Source of the DNA: Calothrix sp. PCC 7507
GTDB taxonomy: Bacteria > Cyanobacteriota > Cyanobacteriia > Cyanobacteriales > Nostocaceae
Assembly: GCF_000316575.1 (NCBI RefSeq)
Contig: NC_019682.1
Location: forward strand, 5,877,501 to 5,941,500
Reading direction: 5' to 3'
Length of the DNA: 64,000 nt
Below, piece by piece: positions 54,634 to 63,153 of the stretch. A model generated the notes under the pieces. That model was not told the origin of the DNA, searched no databases, and saw only the letters and a program-made list of their open reading frames with translations. Within the stretch, counting starts at the first letter, position 1, and every line of letters starts with the position of its first letter. The position numbers and the translations under genes were made by a program.

Positions 54634-55893
54634 TCAGACTTCATACTCTCGCCCCTTCACCTCACCCAACCCATCTGCATCCAAAACATCTCCTGTGGTA
54701 TAGTAACCAGCAGCTTTTTTCGCCTCAATTTCTACTCGTGCATCGTCAGGAATTAAATCTTCTGGAATCGGAATCCGTTCCACAATTTCAATTCCCGCCG
54801 CAGTGATGGCGTTGTACTTCATATTACTCATCGACACCATGCGATCGATACGAGTAATACCCAACCAATGCAACACATCTGGCATCAATTCCTGCACCCG
54901 CATGTCTTGCACTCCCGCCACGCATTCTGTACGTGCAAAATATGCATCAGCGCGATCGCCTCCTTCTTGACGCTTGCGGGCATTGTAAACTAAGAATTTG
55001 GTGACTTCTCCCAAAGCGCGTCCTTCCTTGCGGCAGTAGACAATTATACCCACACCCCCCTCCTGTGCCGTTTGCACGCATACTTCAATGCCATGTACCA
55101 GATAGGGGCGACAGGTGCAGATATCTGAACCAAAGACATCAGAACCATTGCATTCATCATGTACGCGCACGGCTACGGGTTTATGAGGATCAGCGATCGC
55201 CTCAATATCACCGACAATATAAACTGTGACTCCGCCAATGGGCGGTAAAAATACTTCTAAATCAGATCTGGTGACTAATTCGGGAAACATTCCCCCCGTT
55301 TGTTCAAACAAAGCGCGGCGCAAGTCTCCTTCTTTGATACCAAAACGTTTAGCGATTCCTGGCAAATACCAAACTGGCTCAATTGCGGCTTTGGTGACGA
55401 CTAAATCACCGCCTGGTTTCATAATTTGCCCATCCACCTGCAAGCGCCCTTTGGCTACTGCATCTTGCAGTTCGGGCATATTGATGTGAGCTTGAGTAAT
55501 GGCGATCGTTGGACGGATATCATAGCCCTGAGTGTAATAAGATGTGAATATCTCACTTGCTACCGCCCCAAAAGGGTCAAGAGAAACAATTTTATCAGGG
55601 TCAGCCCAAGTTGAATGCGGTCCAATATGCGCTACTGGCGATGTATTTGTCAGATCGGCTCGATGATCCGACTGTAACGCACCGCTAGCTACTGCTAAAG
55701 CGCGATAAACCGCATAACTACCAGAATGAGTGCCAATTACATTTCGGTGTCCCTGCTTAGTCAGTGTGGCAATAATGGGGCCACGTTGCATGGCATCGGC
55801 TGCTCCCCAACGAATAGGGATCGGTTTAGGACCAAAGCTACTGGGATGGGATGTAAGAACAATGTGCCTGGAAACATTGTTTGGCTTTGGCAT
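54634..55893 (-). CDS. GTP cyclohydrolase II-like protein (URC1 type)
   Basis: 419 residues from ATG 55893 (MPKPNNVSRHIVLTSHP); the frame extends upstream through a KTH repeat. The RibA-like core has the zinc cysteines in HDECNGSDVFGSDICTC (Cys-x10-Cys-x-Cys) and the catalytic GIIVYCRKEGRALG. Large N- and C-terminal additions (ALQSDHRADLTNTSPVAHIG; ELMPDVLHWLGITRIDRM) mark the URC1 group rather than riboflavin synthesis. URC1 is thought to open the uracil ring at the nucleotide level. First gene of the urc1-urc4-upp series. Confidence 0.9.
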   Translation of the reverse strand: MPKPNNVSRHIVLTSHPSSFGPKPIPIRWGAADAMQRGPIIATLTKQGHRNVIGTHSGSYAVYRALAVASGALQSDHRADLTNTSPVAHIGPHSTWADPDKIVSLDPFGAVASEIFTSYYTQGYDIRPTIAITQAHINMPELQDAVAKGRLQVDGQIMKPGGDLVVTKAAIEPVWYLPGIAKRFGIKEGDLRRALFEQTGGMFPELVTRSDLEVFLPPIGGVTVYIVGDIEAIADPHKPVAVRVHDECNGSDVFGSDICTCRPYLVHGIEVCVQTAQEGGVGIIVYCRKEGRALGEVTKFLVYNARKRQEGGDRADAYFARTECVAGVQDMRVQELMPDVLHWLGITRIDRMVSMSNMKYNAITAAGIEIVERIPIPEDLIPDDARVEIEAKKAAGYYTTGDVLDADGLGEVKGREYEV

Positions 55894-55901
55894 AATGATT
55901 C

Positions 55902-55928
55902 TGTGTGTTTTGTGTGTTTTGTGTGTTT
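55902..55928. repeat. 9-bp tandem repeat x3 upstream of the urc1-like start
   Basis: Three copies of tgtgtgttt just upstream of ATG 55893 (on the minus strand, aaacacaca). If translation began farther upstream they would encode KTH repeats. They lie in the likely 5' leader and could affect expression. The rest of the 313-bp gap to 56206 has no visible feature. Confidence 0.7.
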
Positions 55929-56206
55929 TTATCAACAATTAATCAATACAGTTTTGTCAACTGCCAAAAGTCTGCTTTTGTTTCTAAAATCACCAATGTT
56001 TTAATGACCAACCATACACAACTGTAAACGTTGGCTTCAGTACTAATAGTATTTCTGAATACAAACAAAAAATAACACAGAAATTACTTTACTTGCAATT
56101 ATGTTAGGAGAATTTAAAGATGACTTGAAAAATGAAAGAGTAACCGTTCTAGTAGATAATTTTGTGCGAAAGTTGATACAAGGATGAAATTACCTAGATC
56201 AAATTC

Positions 56207-56677
56207 ATGGATTCTTTATCTATCAATTCTTTACTTGAAGATTTGAAAAAGTCGGACGCTATTGTCCGCGAACAGGCAACTAAGAAAATATGGAGGATTT
56301 GGTTTCAGCAGAAGGGAGTTTACGGGCTGGAAAAAATTGACCACAGTCAAAAATTATTAGATGCTGGGAAAATTACTGAAGCAGAAACCGTATTGACAGA
56401 ACTAATCAAAGACCAACCAGATTTTGCTGAAGCTTGGAATCGGCGTGCTTTTCTTTACTACAGCACAGGTGATTATCAAAAATCTCTAACTGACTGTCAG
56501 ATGGTTGTGCATCTTAATCCAGTACACTTTGGGGCACTTCATGGTATGGGCTTGTGTTACGCCGCATTAGGAGAGTATGGTGAAGCTATCAAAGCTTTTC
56601 AACGCGCTTTAGCAATTCAACCCTATTCACTGGTGAATCAAAAGTTGATTCTAGAATGTACATTCAGATTCAGCTAA
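56207..56677 (+). CDS. Small TPR protein
   Basis: 156 residues with three TPR units (KITEAETVLTELIKDQPDFA, AWNRRAFLYYSTGDYQKSLT, HGMGLCYAALGEYGEAIKAF) after a 40-residue N-terminal helical part (LLEDLKKSDAIVREQATKKI). No signal peptide, so cytosolic. Role unknown. Confidence 0.85.
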   Translation: MDSLSINSLLEDLKKSDAIVREQATKKIWRIWFQQKGVYGLEKIDHSQKLLDAGKITEAETVLTELIKDQPDFAEAWNRRAFLYYSTGDYQKSLTDCQMVVHLNPVHFGALHGMGLCYAALGEYGEAIKAFQRALAIQPYSLVNQKLILECTFRFS

Positions 56678-56876
56678 GGCCGCACCACAAACAAAGAATT
56701 ATCTTGTTTTGTAAATCCGTCCACATCCTCAACACCAGCAAATCATCGTCTTAGTCATTGCCAATTTATTCAGTATAAGTAGATAAACATAATTCAACAA
56801 AAAATGCTCAGTATTCAGGAAATTCAGGAGCCAGAATGCAGAATTCAAGAGCCAGAATTCAGGAGTAAAACTCTTT

Positions 56877-56978
56877 ATGACGCTTCCAGAATTCCTGGTA
56901 TCAATTGGATATTTTTTAGTGTTAATCTACTTAGGAAGCAGGGTGGATCTTACCGGGCGCTTGTTTGGCGCTAAATAG
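56877..56978 (+). CDS. Possible single-helix small membrane protein
   Basis: A 33-codon ORF (MTLPEFLVSIGYFLVLIYLG ... GRLFGAK) with one membrane helix and a basic end, the size class of photosynthetic small subunits. AGGAG lies 12 bases before the ATG, but in repeat DNA (aattcaggag). I cannot match it to a known subunit. The rest of 56678-57155 contains ggagtcaggag-like repeats and the promoter of the next gene. Confidence 0.3.
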   Translation: MTLPEFLVSIGYFLVLIYLGSRVDLTGRLFGAK

Positions 56979-57155
56979 GGAATGGGGAAGATGAGGAAGA
57001 TGCGGAAGAAAAAATAAATGACCCTTGCCTATTGACAATCCTGACTAGTTAACTTTATTTGCGCCGACCTACTGTTAACGAGTTTAAAACTATACTAAAT
57101 CTTGACTTCAGATAGAATTTAGCGTCAGAGGTTCAATTCATTACCATTTGCAACT

Positions 57156-58523
57156 ATGACGACAAAACCATCTGTTAAATCATTCGACTTGGATGCCTTG
57201 ATGAACTCTCTTCAAGGGATAGAGGCGATCGCAGATCCCCAACAAGTAGCAAAATTATCTCAGGACTATCACACCTTTAGCCCAGTGCTGACACCGAAAC
57301 TGGCGGGAAAAGTCGGCGATTTGGTAGTGCGTCCAGCTAACGAACAAGAAGTGTTAAAAGTTGCGGCAACCTGTGCTAAATTGCGAGTGCCTGTCACCGT
57401 GAGGGGTGCAGGCACAGGGAATTATGGGCAATGCGTACCCCTGCACGGTGGCGTAATTCTCGATATGACGAAAATGCACGAAATTCTTTGGGTAAAACCA
57501 GGGGTGGCGCGGGTAGAAACTGGGGTAAGATTGGCGGCGGTGGACAAAAAAGCCAGAGAAATTGGCTGGGAATTGCGGATGGTGCCTTCAACTTACCGCA
57601 CAGCAACAGTTGGCGGATTTATTGCTGGGGGCAGTGGTGGCATTGGATCTATACAATATGGTTTATTAGGCGATCGCGGTAATCTTCTAGGACTCAAAGT
57701 TATCACTCTAGAAGCAGAACCCCGTATCATCGAGTTGCGCGGCGATGATGTGCAAAAGGTGAACCATGCATGGGGAATTAATGGCATCATTACGGAACTA
57801 GAAATGCCTTTAGGGCCAGCTTATCCTTGGGCAGAAGTCATTGTCACCTTCGACGAATTTATGACAGCCGCCAGATTTGGTCAAGCTCTTGGCGATGCCG
57901 ATGGCATGATTAAAAAGTTGATTAGTGTCTTTGCATCCCCAATTCCCCAATATTTTCACGCCTTGCAACAATACATCCCTGAAGGCACTCACCCAGCATT
58001 TTTGATGGTTGCTGAACCGAGTTTAGAATTCTTACCGGGATTGGTGCAGCAATATGGTGGACGGATTACCTATCAAAAACCAGCCCAAGAAGCAGAAAAA
58101 GGTACGCATCTCGCAGAATTTACCTGGAACCACACCACTTTACACGCCCGCAGTGTTGATACTTCAATTACCTACTTACAAAGTATATTTCCTAGCGATC
58201 GCAGTCTACAACTTGTAGAGCACATGTATCATCACTTTGGTGATGAAGTGATGATGCACTTAGAATTTTTCCGCGTCAAGGGTGCGGTAATTGCTGGTGC
58301 TTTGCAACTTGTGCGCTACACCACAGAAGAACGCCTAAATGAGATTATCCGCTACCATGAGCAGCAAGGTGTGATGATTGCTAATCCCCATACTTATATT
58401 ATTGAAGACGGTGGTAGAAAAGTTATTGACCCTGAGCAGTTAAAATTTAAGGAAATGGTTGACCCCTATGGATTGATGAATCCCGGTAAAAGCAAAGTGC
58501 TAGAACTAAAAATTCACAAATAA
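57156..58523 (+). CDS. FAD-binding oxidase (GlcD-like)
   Basis: 455 residues. The FAD_binding_4 (PCMH) fold occupies residues 45-215: VRPANEQEVLKVAATCAKLR, VTVRGAGTGNYGQCVPLHGG, RMVPSTYRTATVGGFIAGGS. The C-terminal half holds a substrate domain ending NPHTYIIEDGGRKV and MNPGKSKVLE. Similar enzymes oxidise 2-hydroxy acids such as glycolate or lactate, or act on sugar alcohols; which one is not decided. Single gene. Confidence 0.88.
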   Translation: MTTKPSVKSFDLDALMNSLQGIEAIADPQQVAKLSQDYHTFSPVLTPKLAGKVGDLVVRPANEQEVLKVAATCAKLRVPVTVRGAGTGNYGQCVPLHGGVILDMTKMHEILWVKPGVARVETGVRLAAVDKKAREIGWELRMVPSTYRTATVGGFIAGGSGGIGSIQYGLLGDRGNLLGLKVITLEAEPRIIELRGDDVQKVNHAWGINGIITELEMPLGPAYPWAEVIVTFDEFMTAARFGQALGDADGMIKKLISVFASPIPQYFHALQQYIPEGTHPAFLMVAEPSLEFLPGLVQQYGGRITYQKPAQEAEKGTHLAEFTWNHTTLHARSVDTSITYLQSIFPSDRSLQLVEHMYHHFGDEVMMHLEFFRVKGAVIAGALQLVRYTTEERLNEIIRYHEQQGVMIANPHTYIIEDGGRKVIDPEQLKFKEMVDPYGLMNPGKSKVLELKIHK

Positions 58524-58728
58524 AAATTCCCAATTACATTGATGTCTCATACCATTCTCAATAATCGTAGGGTGGGCAATGCCCACCAACGAAAACATCA
58601 GTGCTTCAGGCAAAGTGAGGCATAGCTTACCCTACAAAAAACCCAGCCAAGATATCAAGACTAGTTTCGATAGGTTCATAGTCAGCACCCCAGCGCTGAA
58701 AATCCAGCATCCAACATCCAGCATCACC

Positions 58729-59775
58729 ATGATTGAAATTGACGGTTCCTACGGAGAAGGAGGCGGACAAGTCCTCCGCACTTCTTTGAGTCTAGCCGCC
58801 ATCACTGGCGCACCCATACGCATTGTCGGTATTCGCGCCGGACGGAAAAAGCCAGGATTAGCCGCACAACACTTAACAGCAGTTCGCGCTGCGGCGAGAA
58901 TTTGTCATGCCAATCTGCGGGGTGATGCGTTGGGTTCCATGATGCTGGAATTTGTTCCTAGTAGTTCTGTACAACCAGGACACTACACCTTTGATGTTAC
59001 AGAAGCACAGCAAAGTGGTTCCGCTGGTGCCATGACTCTGGTTTTGCAGACTATCCTCTTACCTCTGGCGCTAGCTAATGCTGACTCCCAAGTGACTTTA
59101 AAAGGTGGCACTCATGTTCCCTTTAGCCCCACAATGACCTACATTGAGCAAGTTTATTTGTCGATGCTACACCACATGGGGGTGGAGACGAAAGCAAAGT
59201 TACAGGCGTGGGGATGGTATCCCCAAGGTGGAGGAGAGATTCACATCCAAGTAAGTGGTGGTGGCTTACTTAGCGGGATAAACTTACTAGAACGTGGCAA
59301 GTTGAAACAAATACGGGGATTAGCTGTAGTCACAGAATTGCCTTCCCATATTCCGCAACGCATGGCAAATCGTGCCGATAATTTGTTGCGCCAGGCGGGG
59401 TTGAAAGCAGTCATCCAGGCGTTGCGAGAAACAGGTGTCGCACCAGGGGCGGGTATTTTCTTGACTGCTGAGTATGAAAACAGCTTGAGTGGGTTTGGTG
59501 GGATTGGGCGTTTGCGGATACCTGCAGAAAAAGTTGCAGATATTGCTTGTCAGCAATTATTGCAGTTTCATCACACCGGCGCACCAGTAGATGAACATTT
59601 GGCAGATCAGTTATTGTTACCTGCCGCTTTAGCATCACAAAAAAGTCAATATCGAGTGGCAGAGATTAGCACCCATTTGACTACGAATGCGGCAATCATT
59701 GAGCAATTTGGGCTAGCAAAGGTGATGGTAGATGAAGCAGAGAAGATAGTAACAGTGATGCCTGTGACAAAATGA
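58729..59775 (+). CDS. rtcA: RNA 3'-terminal phosphate cyclase
   Basis: 348 residues from ATG 58729 (MIEIDGSYGEGGGQVLRTSL), the family N-terminus; the frame is open upstream into a gtagggtgggcaatgcccacc repeat. It uses ATP to turn RNA 3'-phosphate ends into 2',3'-cyclic phosphates, in RNA repair. Motifs: GSYGEGGGQ, RKKPGLAAQH, GGTHVPFSPT, and the nucleophile His in DEHLADQLLLPAALA. No rtcB or rtcR is near. The TIR gene cluster begins 77 bases downstream on the same strand. Confidence 0.94.
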   Translation: MIEIDGSYGEGGGQVLRTSLSLAAITGAPIRIVGIRAGRKKPGLAAQHLTAVRAAARICHANLRGDALGSMMLEFVPSSSVQPGHYTFDVTEAQQSGSAGAMTLVLQTILLPLALANADSQVTLKGGTHVPFSPTMTYIEQVYLSMLHHMGVETKAKLQAWGWYPQGGGEIHIQVSGGGLLSGINLLERGKLKQIRGLAVVTELPSHIPQRMANRADNLLRQAGLKAVIQALRETGVAPGAGIFLTAEYENSLSGFGGIGRLRIPAEKVADIACQQLLQFHHTGAPVDEHLADQLLLPAALASQKSQYRVAEISTHLTTNAAIIEQFGLAKVMVDEAEKIVTVMPVTK

Positions 59776-59781
59776 GACTTG

Positions 59782-59828
59782 GTACTATCACTATAGTACT
59801 AAAAAATGCTACAGTGCTATAAAGCACT
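59782..59828. promoter_or_regulatory. Two inverted repeats before the TIR cluster
   Basis: GTACTAT-cact-ATAGTAC (59782-59799) and AGTGCT-ataa-AGCACT (59813-59828) are perfect inverted repeats in the 77-bp gap between rtcA and the first TIR-cluster gene. They could be operators or a weak attenuator; no T-run follows, so a terminator is less likely. Confidence 0.5.
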
Positions 59829-59852
59829 ACCTTAAGCAATAATACTAATCTT

Positions 59853-60548
59853 GTGATCCGCTCTACCTTAAACCAAAGACTCCAAGACTTAGCAGATAAC
59901 GTTAACAAAGACATCAAGCTTCTTAAGGAATTCGAGGATGTACTCCGCTACGAAACTAATCCTCGTGTTAAAGCTGGATATCGCCAAGATATTGAGCAGT
60001 TAAGGGAGTCAGCAACGGGCTACCAGCAGGAATATGATGAACTTCAAAAACAGATAGCTGCTGGTGAACCGCTTGCAAAGATGCAGACCTTGGAAAGTCA
60101 GTTGCATCAGATGGATTCCAAGTTGAATCTTTTGTTGAGTGGTCAAAATGCTATCTCTCAAAACATAAATCAAATGCAGCAATCATTATTAAATCGATAT
60201 GATGCTGCTGAAAAAGTCATGATTGTATCAATAGTAGAGCAGCTTACCCAGTCTCAATTAGCTGTGACTCAAACCCTACTGGACGCACTAGAAGCTAATC
60301 AGTTGTCGGAGCCAGAAATATACCAGATGCTGGCAGTATTAGAGGAGCGTATACCTTCTCTACCTCCCAGTCAGGCAGCGATCGCTGAAATTATTAAAGC
60401 ACCTGAACTGGATGCCAAGCATAAACTGAAAGTTACTCTTCCTATAGTTCCTTTTCTAATAGATTATGAAGGTGAATTGGAATTAGGAAGTGGTTTGAAT
60501 ATAAAATCAGCCTGGGAAAATTTAGTATCCAAGCTACGGAAGAAGTAA
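59853..60548 (+). CDS. Helical adaptor-like protein of the TIR cluster
   Basis: 231 residues from GTG 59853. Residues 5-62 form a helical domain (KLLKE at 22-26, then LRYETNPRVK) that is clearly related to the N-terminus of the next protein. A coiled coil follows (LESQLHQMDSKLNLLLSGQN, about 85-125), then a C-terminal segment with a beta-like motif (KLKVTLPIVPFLIDYEGELE) seen in other cyanobacterial signalling proteins. No enzyme motif is visible. The shared domain suggests homotypic binding to the TIR protein, like effector-associated domains. It ends 3 bases before the next start. Confidence 0.75.
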   Translation: MIRSTLNQRLQDLADNVNKDIKLLKEFEDVLRYETNPRVKAGYRQDIEQLRESATGYQQEYDELQKQIAAGEPLAKMQTLESQLHQMDSKLNLLLSGQNAISQNINQMQQSLLNRYDAAEKVMIVSIVEQLTQSQLAVTQTLLDALEANQLSEPEIYQMLAVLEERIPSLPPSQAAIAEIIKAPELDAKHKLKVTLPIVPFLIDYEGELELGSGLNIKSAWENLVSKLRKK

Positions 60549-60551
60549 ATA

Positions 60552-61292
60552 ATGGATCTCCGTCAACATCTTGAACAACAATGTAGCGAAGATTTTAAGC
60601 TGCTCAAAGAACTAGAAAATAGGCTACGTTCAGAAGAAGATCCACGTCGTAAGCTTAGGTTGAATGATGATATAGAAGAGATAAAGCAGAAAATTCGCGA
60701 TCGTGAAGCAGAGATAAAATCCCTAGATATTTCTTCTTCTCTTGTTTTTCCTCCTTCAGAATTACCAACAAAAGAATTTAGTGCCCAGAATTTACTCAAG
60801 AATAAATCTTCAGCCAAAAATAACTTTATGTCGGTGCAACCTGATCAAGCTATCGACGTGTTTTTCTCTTATGCTCATGAAGATGAAAAGCTCCGAGATA
60901 AACTAGAACAACACCTAAGTAGTTTGAAACGAGAAAGAGTGATTACAGGATGGCATGATCGCAAAATAGGAGCAGGAAAAGAATGGCAAAATGAGATAGA
61001 CAAACACTTAAATACATCTCAAATTATTTTGCTGCTTATAAGTGAAAATTTTATGGCTTCAGATTATTGCTGGGATGTTGAAGTGAAACGCGCAATGGAG
61101 CTTCATGAACTTCAAGAAGCCAGAGTTATACCTATAATTCTCGACTTTGTAGATTGGAAAAATGCACCATTCGGAAGACTTCAACACCTGCCCAAAGGCA
61201 ATAGACCTGTGAAGAAGTGGGGAAATCGTAATGATGCATTTTACAATGTTGCTCAAGGTATTCGGATAGTTGCAAAGGAACTTACAGAATAA
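60552..61292 (+). CDS. TIR domain protein with N-terminal adaptor-like domain
   Basis: 246 residues. Residues 1-58 share the KLLKE...LR...EDPR...DDIEEI pattern with the upstream protein, followed by a Ser/Lys linker. Residues 100-245 are a TIR domain: IDVFFSYAHEDEKLRDKLEQ, VITGWHDRKIGAGKEW, QIILLLISENFMASDYCWDV with putative catalytic Glu177. Family TIR domains of this kind cleave NAD+ or make cyclic ADP-ribose variants in antiphage systems. It starts 3 bases after the previous stop, so coupled translation is likely. Target and trigger are unknown. Confidence 0.88.
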   Translation: MDLRQHLEQQCSEDFKLLKELENRLRSEEDPRRKLRLNDDIEEIKQKIRDREAEIKSLDISSSLVFPPSELPTKEFSAQNLLKNKSSAKNNFMSVQPDQAIDVFFSYAHEDEKLRDKLEQHLSSLKRERVITGWHDRKIGAGKEWQNEIDKHLNTSQIILLLISENFMASDYCWDVEVKRAMELHELQEARVIPIILDFVDWKNAPFGRLQHLPKGNRPVKKWGNRNDAFYNVAQGIRIVAKELTE

Positions 61293-61410
61293 CTATAAAA
61301 ACATCACTGTTAATACTGCATCATAAGAACTGGATAAATTACCAGAATCTTCAAAAAATAATGAAACAGACTAAGTAATACTTGATTTAAAGTAACAAGT
61401 GCTGATATCA

Positions 61411-62490
61411 ATGCCAGCTACTAAATCTATCGAAGTTTTATATTGCTGTTCTGACTCCAACAAGGATGAACAAATGCGGCAAGAACTGGAGAAGCACCTC
61501 AGTTTTTTGGCGCGAGAAGGAGTGATTACAGGATGGCACAAAGACATGATCAGCCCAGGAAAAGATTGGGAAAGTGAGATTGATAACCACATCAAGAGTG
61601 CTGACATAATTTTGGTGTTAATTAGTTCAGACTTTATAGCTTCTGATTATCACTGGGATGTTTTTGCAAAACAAGCTATGGAACGTCATAGAACTAAAAC
61701 AGCCCGTGTTATTGCTATTTTGCTCCGTCCAGTCGATGATTATTGGAAGGTCGCATTCCCGAAAGTTAAAATTTTGCCATCAGGTGAAAAACCAGTAACT
61801 GAATGGAAACCCTATGACAAAGCTTTTAGAAATATTACTAAAGGTATTCGAGAAGTCGCCGAGGAAATTACTGATTCTAACTTCCCTATAAAAAAAAGTC
61901 TTCGGCAGATTTGGACAGCTATAATACTTATTTCAAAATTTGCTGTAAATGCCTGTATATATGTTTTGGGAGTAGGTTTTTCTTCCTTATTTAGGACATC
62001 CAAGTTTCGTCGGCGGCATAAGATAAGCAGAATTCCTGTTAGAATTGTTCTTAGCATTGTATCTGTTACTGTGCTTATGCATCTCATTCCTCAACTACTT
62101 GATCTATCAGGAATTACTTCATCAAAAACTAAGAAAACTCTAAAATCATCGCAAAAAGTAAATCATACTGGCTGGATATGGTTAGGTATGGTTAATAATA
62201 CTTCAGGTGGCTTATCTGTTGGTAAGCGACTTATTAAACCTTCAAATACTGACTTGTCTCCTAGTATTGATCCTCCAATTGTTCCGTCACCAGGAGCAGT
62301 CGTAACTGTTAAATACAAGGTGAATCTAAGGAAGGAAAAATTTTTGTTGACAGAGCCGCTTGTTGAACTTCAACCGGGAGAAAAACTAATCATAATCAAA
62401 GTAGAGCCTTTAGAAAAGGCTAGTCAAAGTTCCGCAAATATTAAATTGAGAGCGCAAGTTCGTAAATGTAATCAAACTTGTAATAGATGA
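61411..62490 (+). CDS. Membrane-bound degenerate TIR protein
   Basis: 359 residues from ATG 61411; a GTG at 61399 is possible. The TIR-like domain spans residues 5-155 and is close to that of the previous gene (VITGWHKDMISPGKDWESEI, IILVLISSDFIASDYHWDV), but Phe85 stands where the catalytic Glu is and box 1 reads VLYCCSDSNKDE instead of FFSYAHEDE. Two membrane helices follow (about 167-190 and 208-230). The C-terminal 110 residues (GWIWLGMVNNTSGG ... VVTVKYKVNLRKEK) form a beta-rich, SH3-like domain. Probably a non-catalytic membrane partner. Confidence 0.85.
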   Translation: MPATKSIEVLYCCSDSNKDEQMRQELEKHLSFLAREGVITGWHKDMISPGKDWESEIDNHIKSADIILVLISSDFIASDYHWDVFAKQAMERHRTKTARVIAILLRPVDDYWKVAFPKVKILPSGEKPVTEWKPYDKAFRNITKGIREVAEEITDSNFPIKKSLRQIWTAIILISKFAVNACIYVLGVGFSSLFRTSKFRRRHKISRIPVRIVLSIVSVTVLMHLIPQLLDLSGITSSKTKKTLKSSQKVNHTGWIWLGMVNNTSGGLSVGKRLIKPSNTDLSPSIDPPIVPSPGAVVTVKYKVNLRKEKFLLTEPLVELQPGEKLIIIKVEPLEKASQSSANIKLRAQVRKCNQTCNR

Positions 62491-62969
62491 CAATCAGGCT
62501 ACTACAGTGTGTTCTTGCTGCCAAACTCAAAGTTGCTTGGGAGTCAAAACCATTTAGGGATATGCGGGTTAATAGTGTCCCAACCAGCCGGGTTTCGACT
62601 ACGCGGTAGTTGAGCGTAGTCGAAACTCAACCCTCAGCCATCGAGAGTTGAGCGCAGTCGAAACTCGGTTTACTGGTACTTTATTTTCATGCAATTCCCT
62701 TATCAATAGATGCCTCATTAACTCTGATTGAGGTCAAACCTACTGTTAGTCTGGCAAATGCCAAAACCATTGTAAATCAGTCTCTAGGTAAGCAATATTT
62801 ACACCCTAACCTTGTCACGGTGTGGCTTTTACCGAGGCTAGGAATTTTTTTGTAAATTCTACTTGACAATTTGTAACAAAATTGTTAAGTTTATTTACAT
62901 AAGTTAACAAGCAAAAAATAACAAATTTTGTATCCCAACAATAACAAGCAAAAAATTGTCAACAGCAGA
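62491..62969. other. Intergenic region with gtcgaaac repeats and a candidate promoter
   Basis: 479 bp. Around 62585-62670 lie inverted and direct copies of gagcgtagtcgaaact. At 62863 a TTGACA box is followed after 17 bases by TAAGTT, a plausible promoter for the small ORF at 62970. Two copies of aacaagcaaaaaat lie at about 62907 and 62946. No other gene is seen. Confidence 0.45.
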
Positions 62970-63098
62970 GTGACTGAACCCCAAGTCTACTGTGCTGTTT
63001 GCTCTTCAACTGAGCCACAAAGCACCGATCCTTTACAAGGCGTAGTCTTAGCTGTGTTGGTTACTGCTCTAACTTTGTTTGTTTTGAGCGTTAACTAA
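62970..63098 (+). CDS. Small single-helix protein, possibly a divergent Psb34/Ssl1498-like protein
   Basis: 42 residues from GTG 62970: polar N-terminus (MTEPQVYCAVCSSTEPQS) and one C-terminal membrane helix (LQGVVLAVLVTALTLFVLSV). The layout (TEP-x-x-Y near the start, helix, short end) recalls the Ssl1498/Psb34 light-harvesting-like small proteins, but length and Cys residues differ, so the match is tentative. A promoter-like TTGACA/TAAGTT pair lies upstream and an intrinsic terminator downstream, which supports a real gene. Confidence 0.5.
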   Translation: MTEPQVYCAVCSSTEPQSTDPLQGVVLAVLVTALTLFVLSVN

Positions 63099-63153
63099 AA
63101 TTTTCACTTTCAAATCGCTGTATCTAAATCGTCATTCAAACTTCTCCCATCAG

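Noticed and set aside
54634-55893. Annotation as riboflavin GTP cyclohydrolase II (RibA)
   Set aside because: Extra domains and the DUF1688/upp neighbours fit the URC1 group better.
58579-58728. N-terminal extension of the RNA cyclase
   Set aside because: Encoded by a gtagggtgggc repeat; the family start is at 58729.
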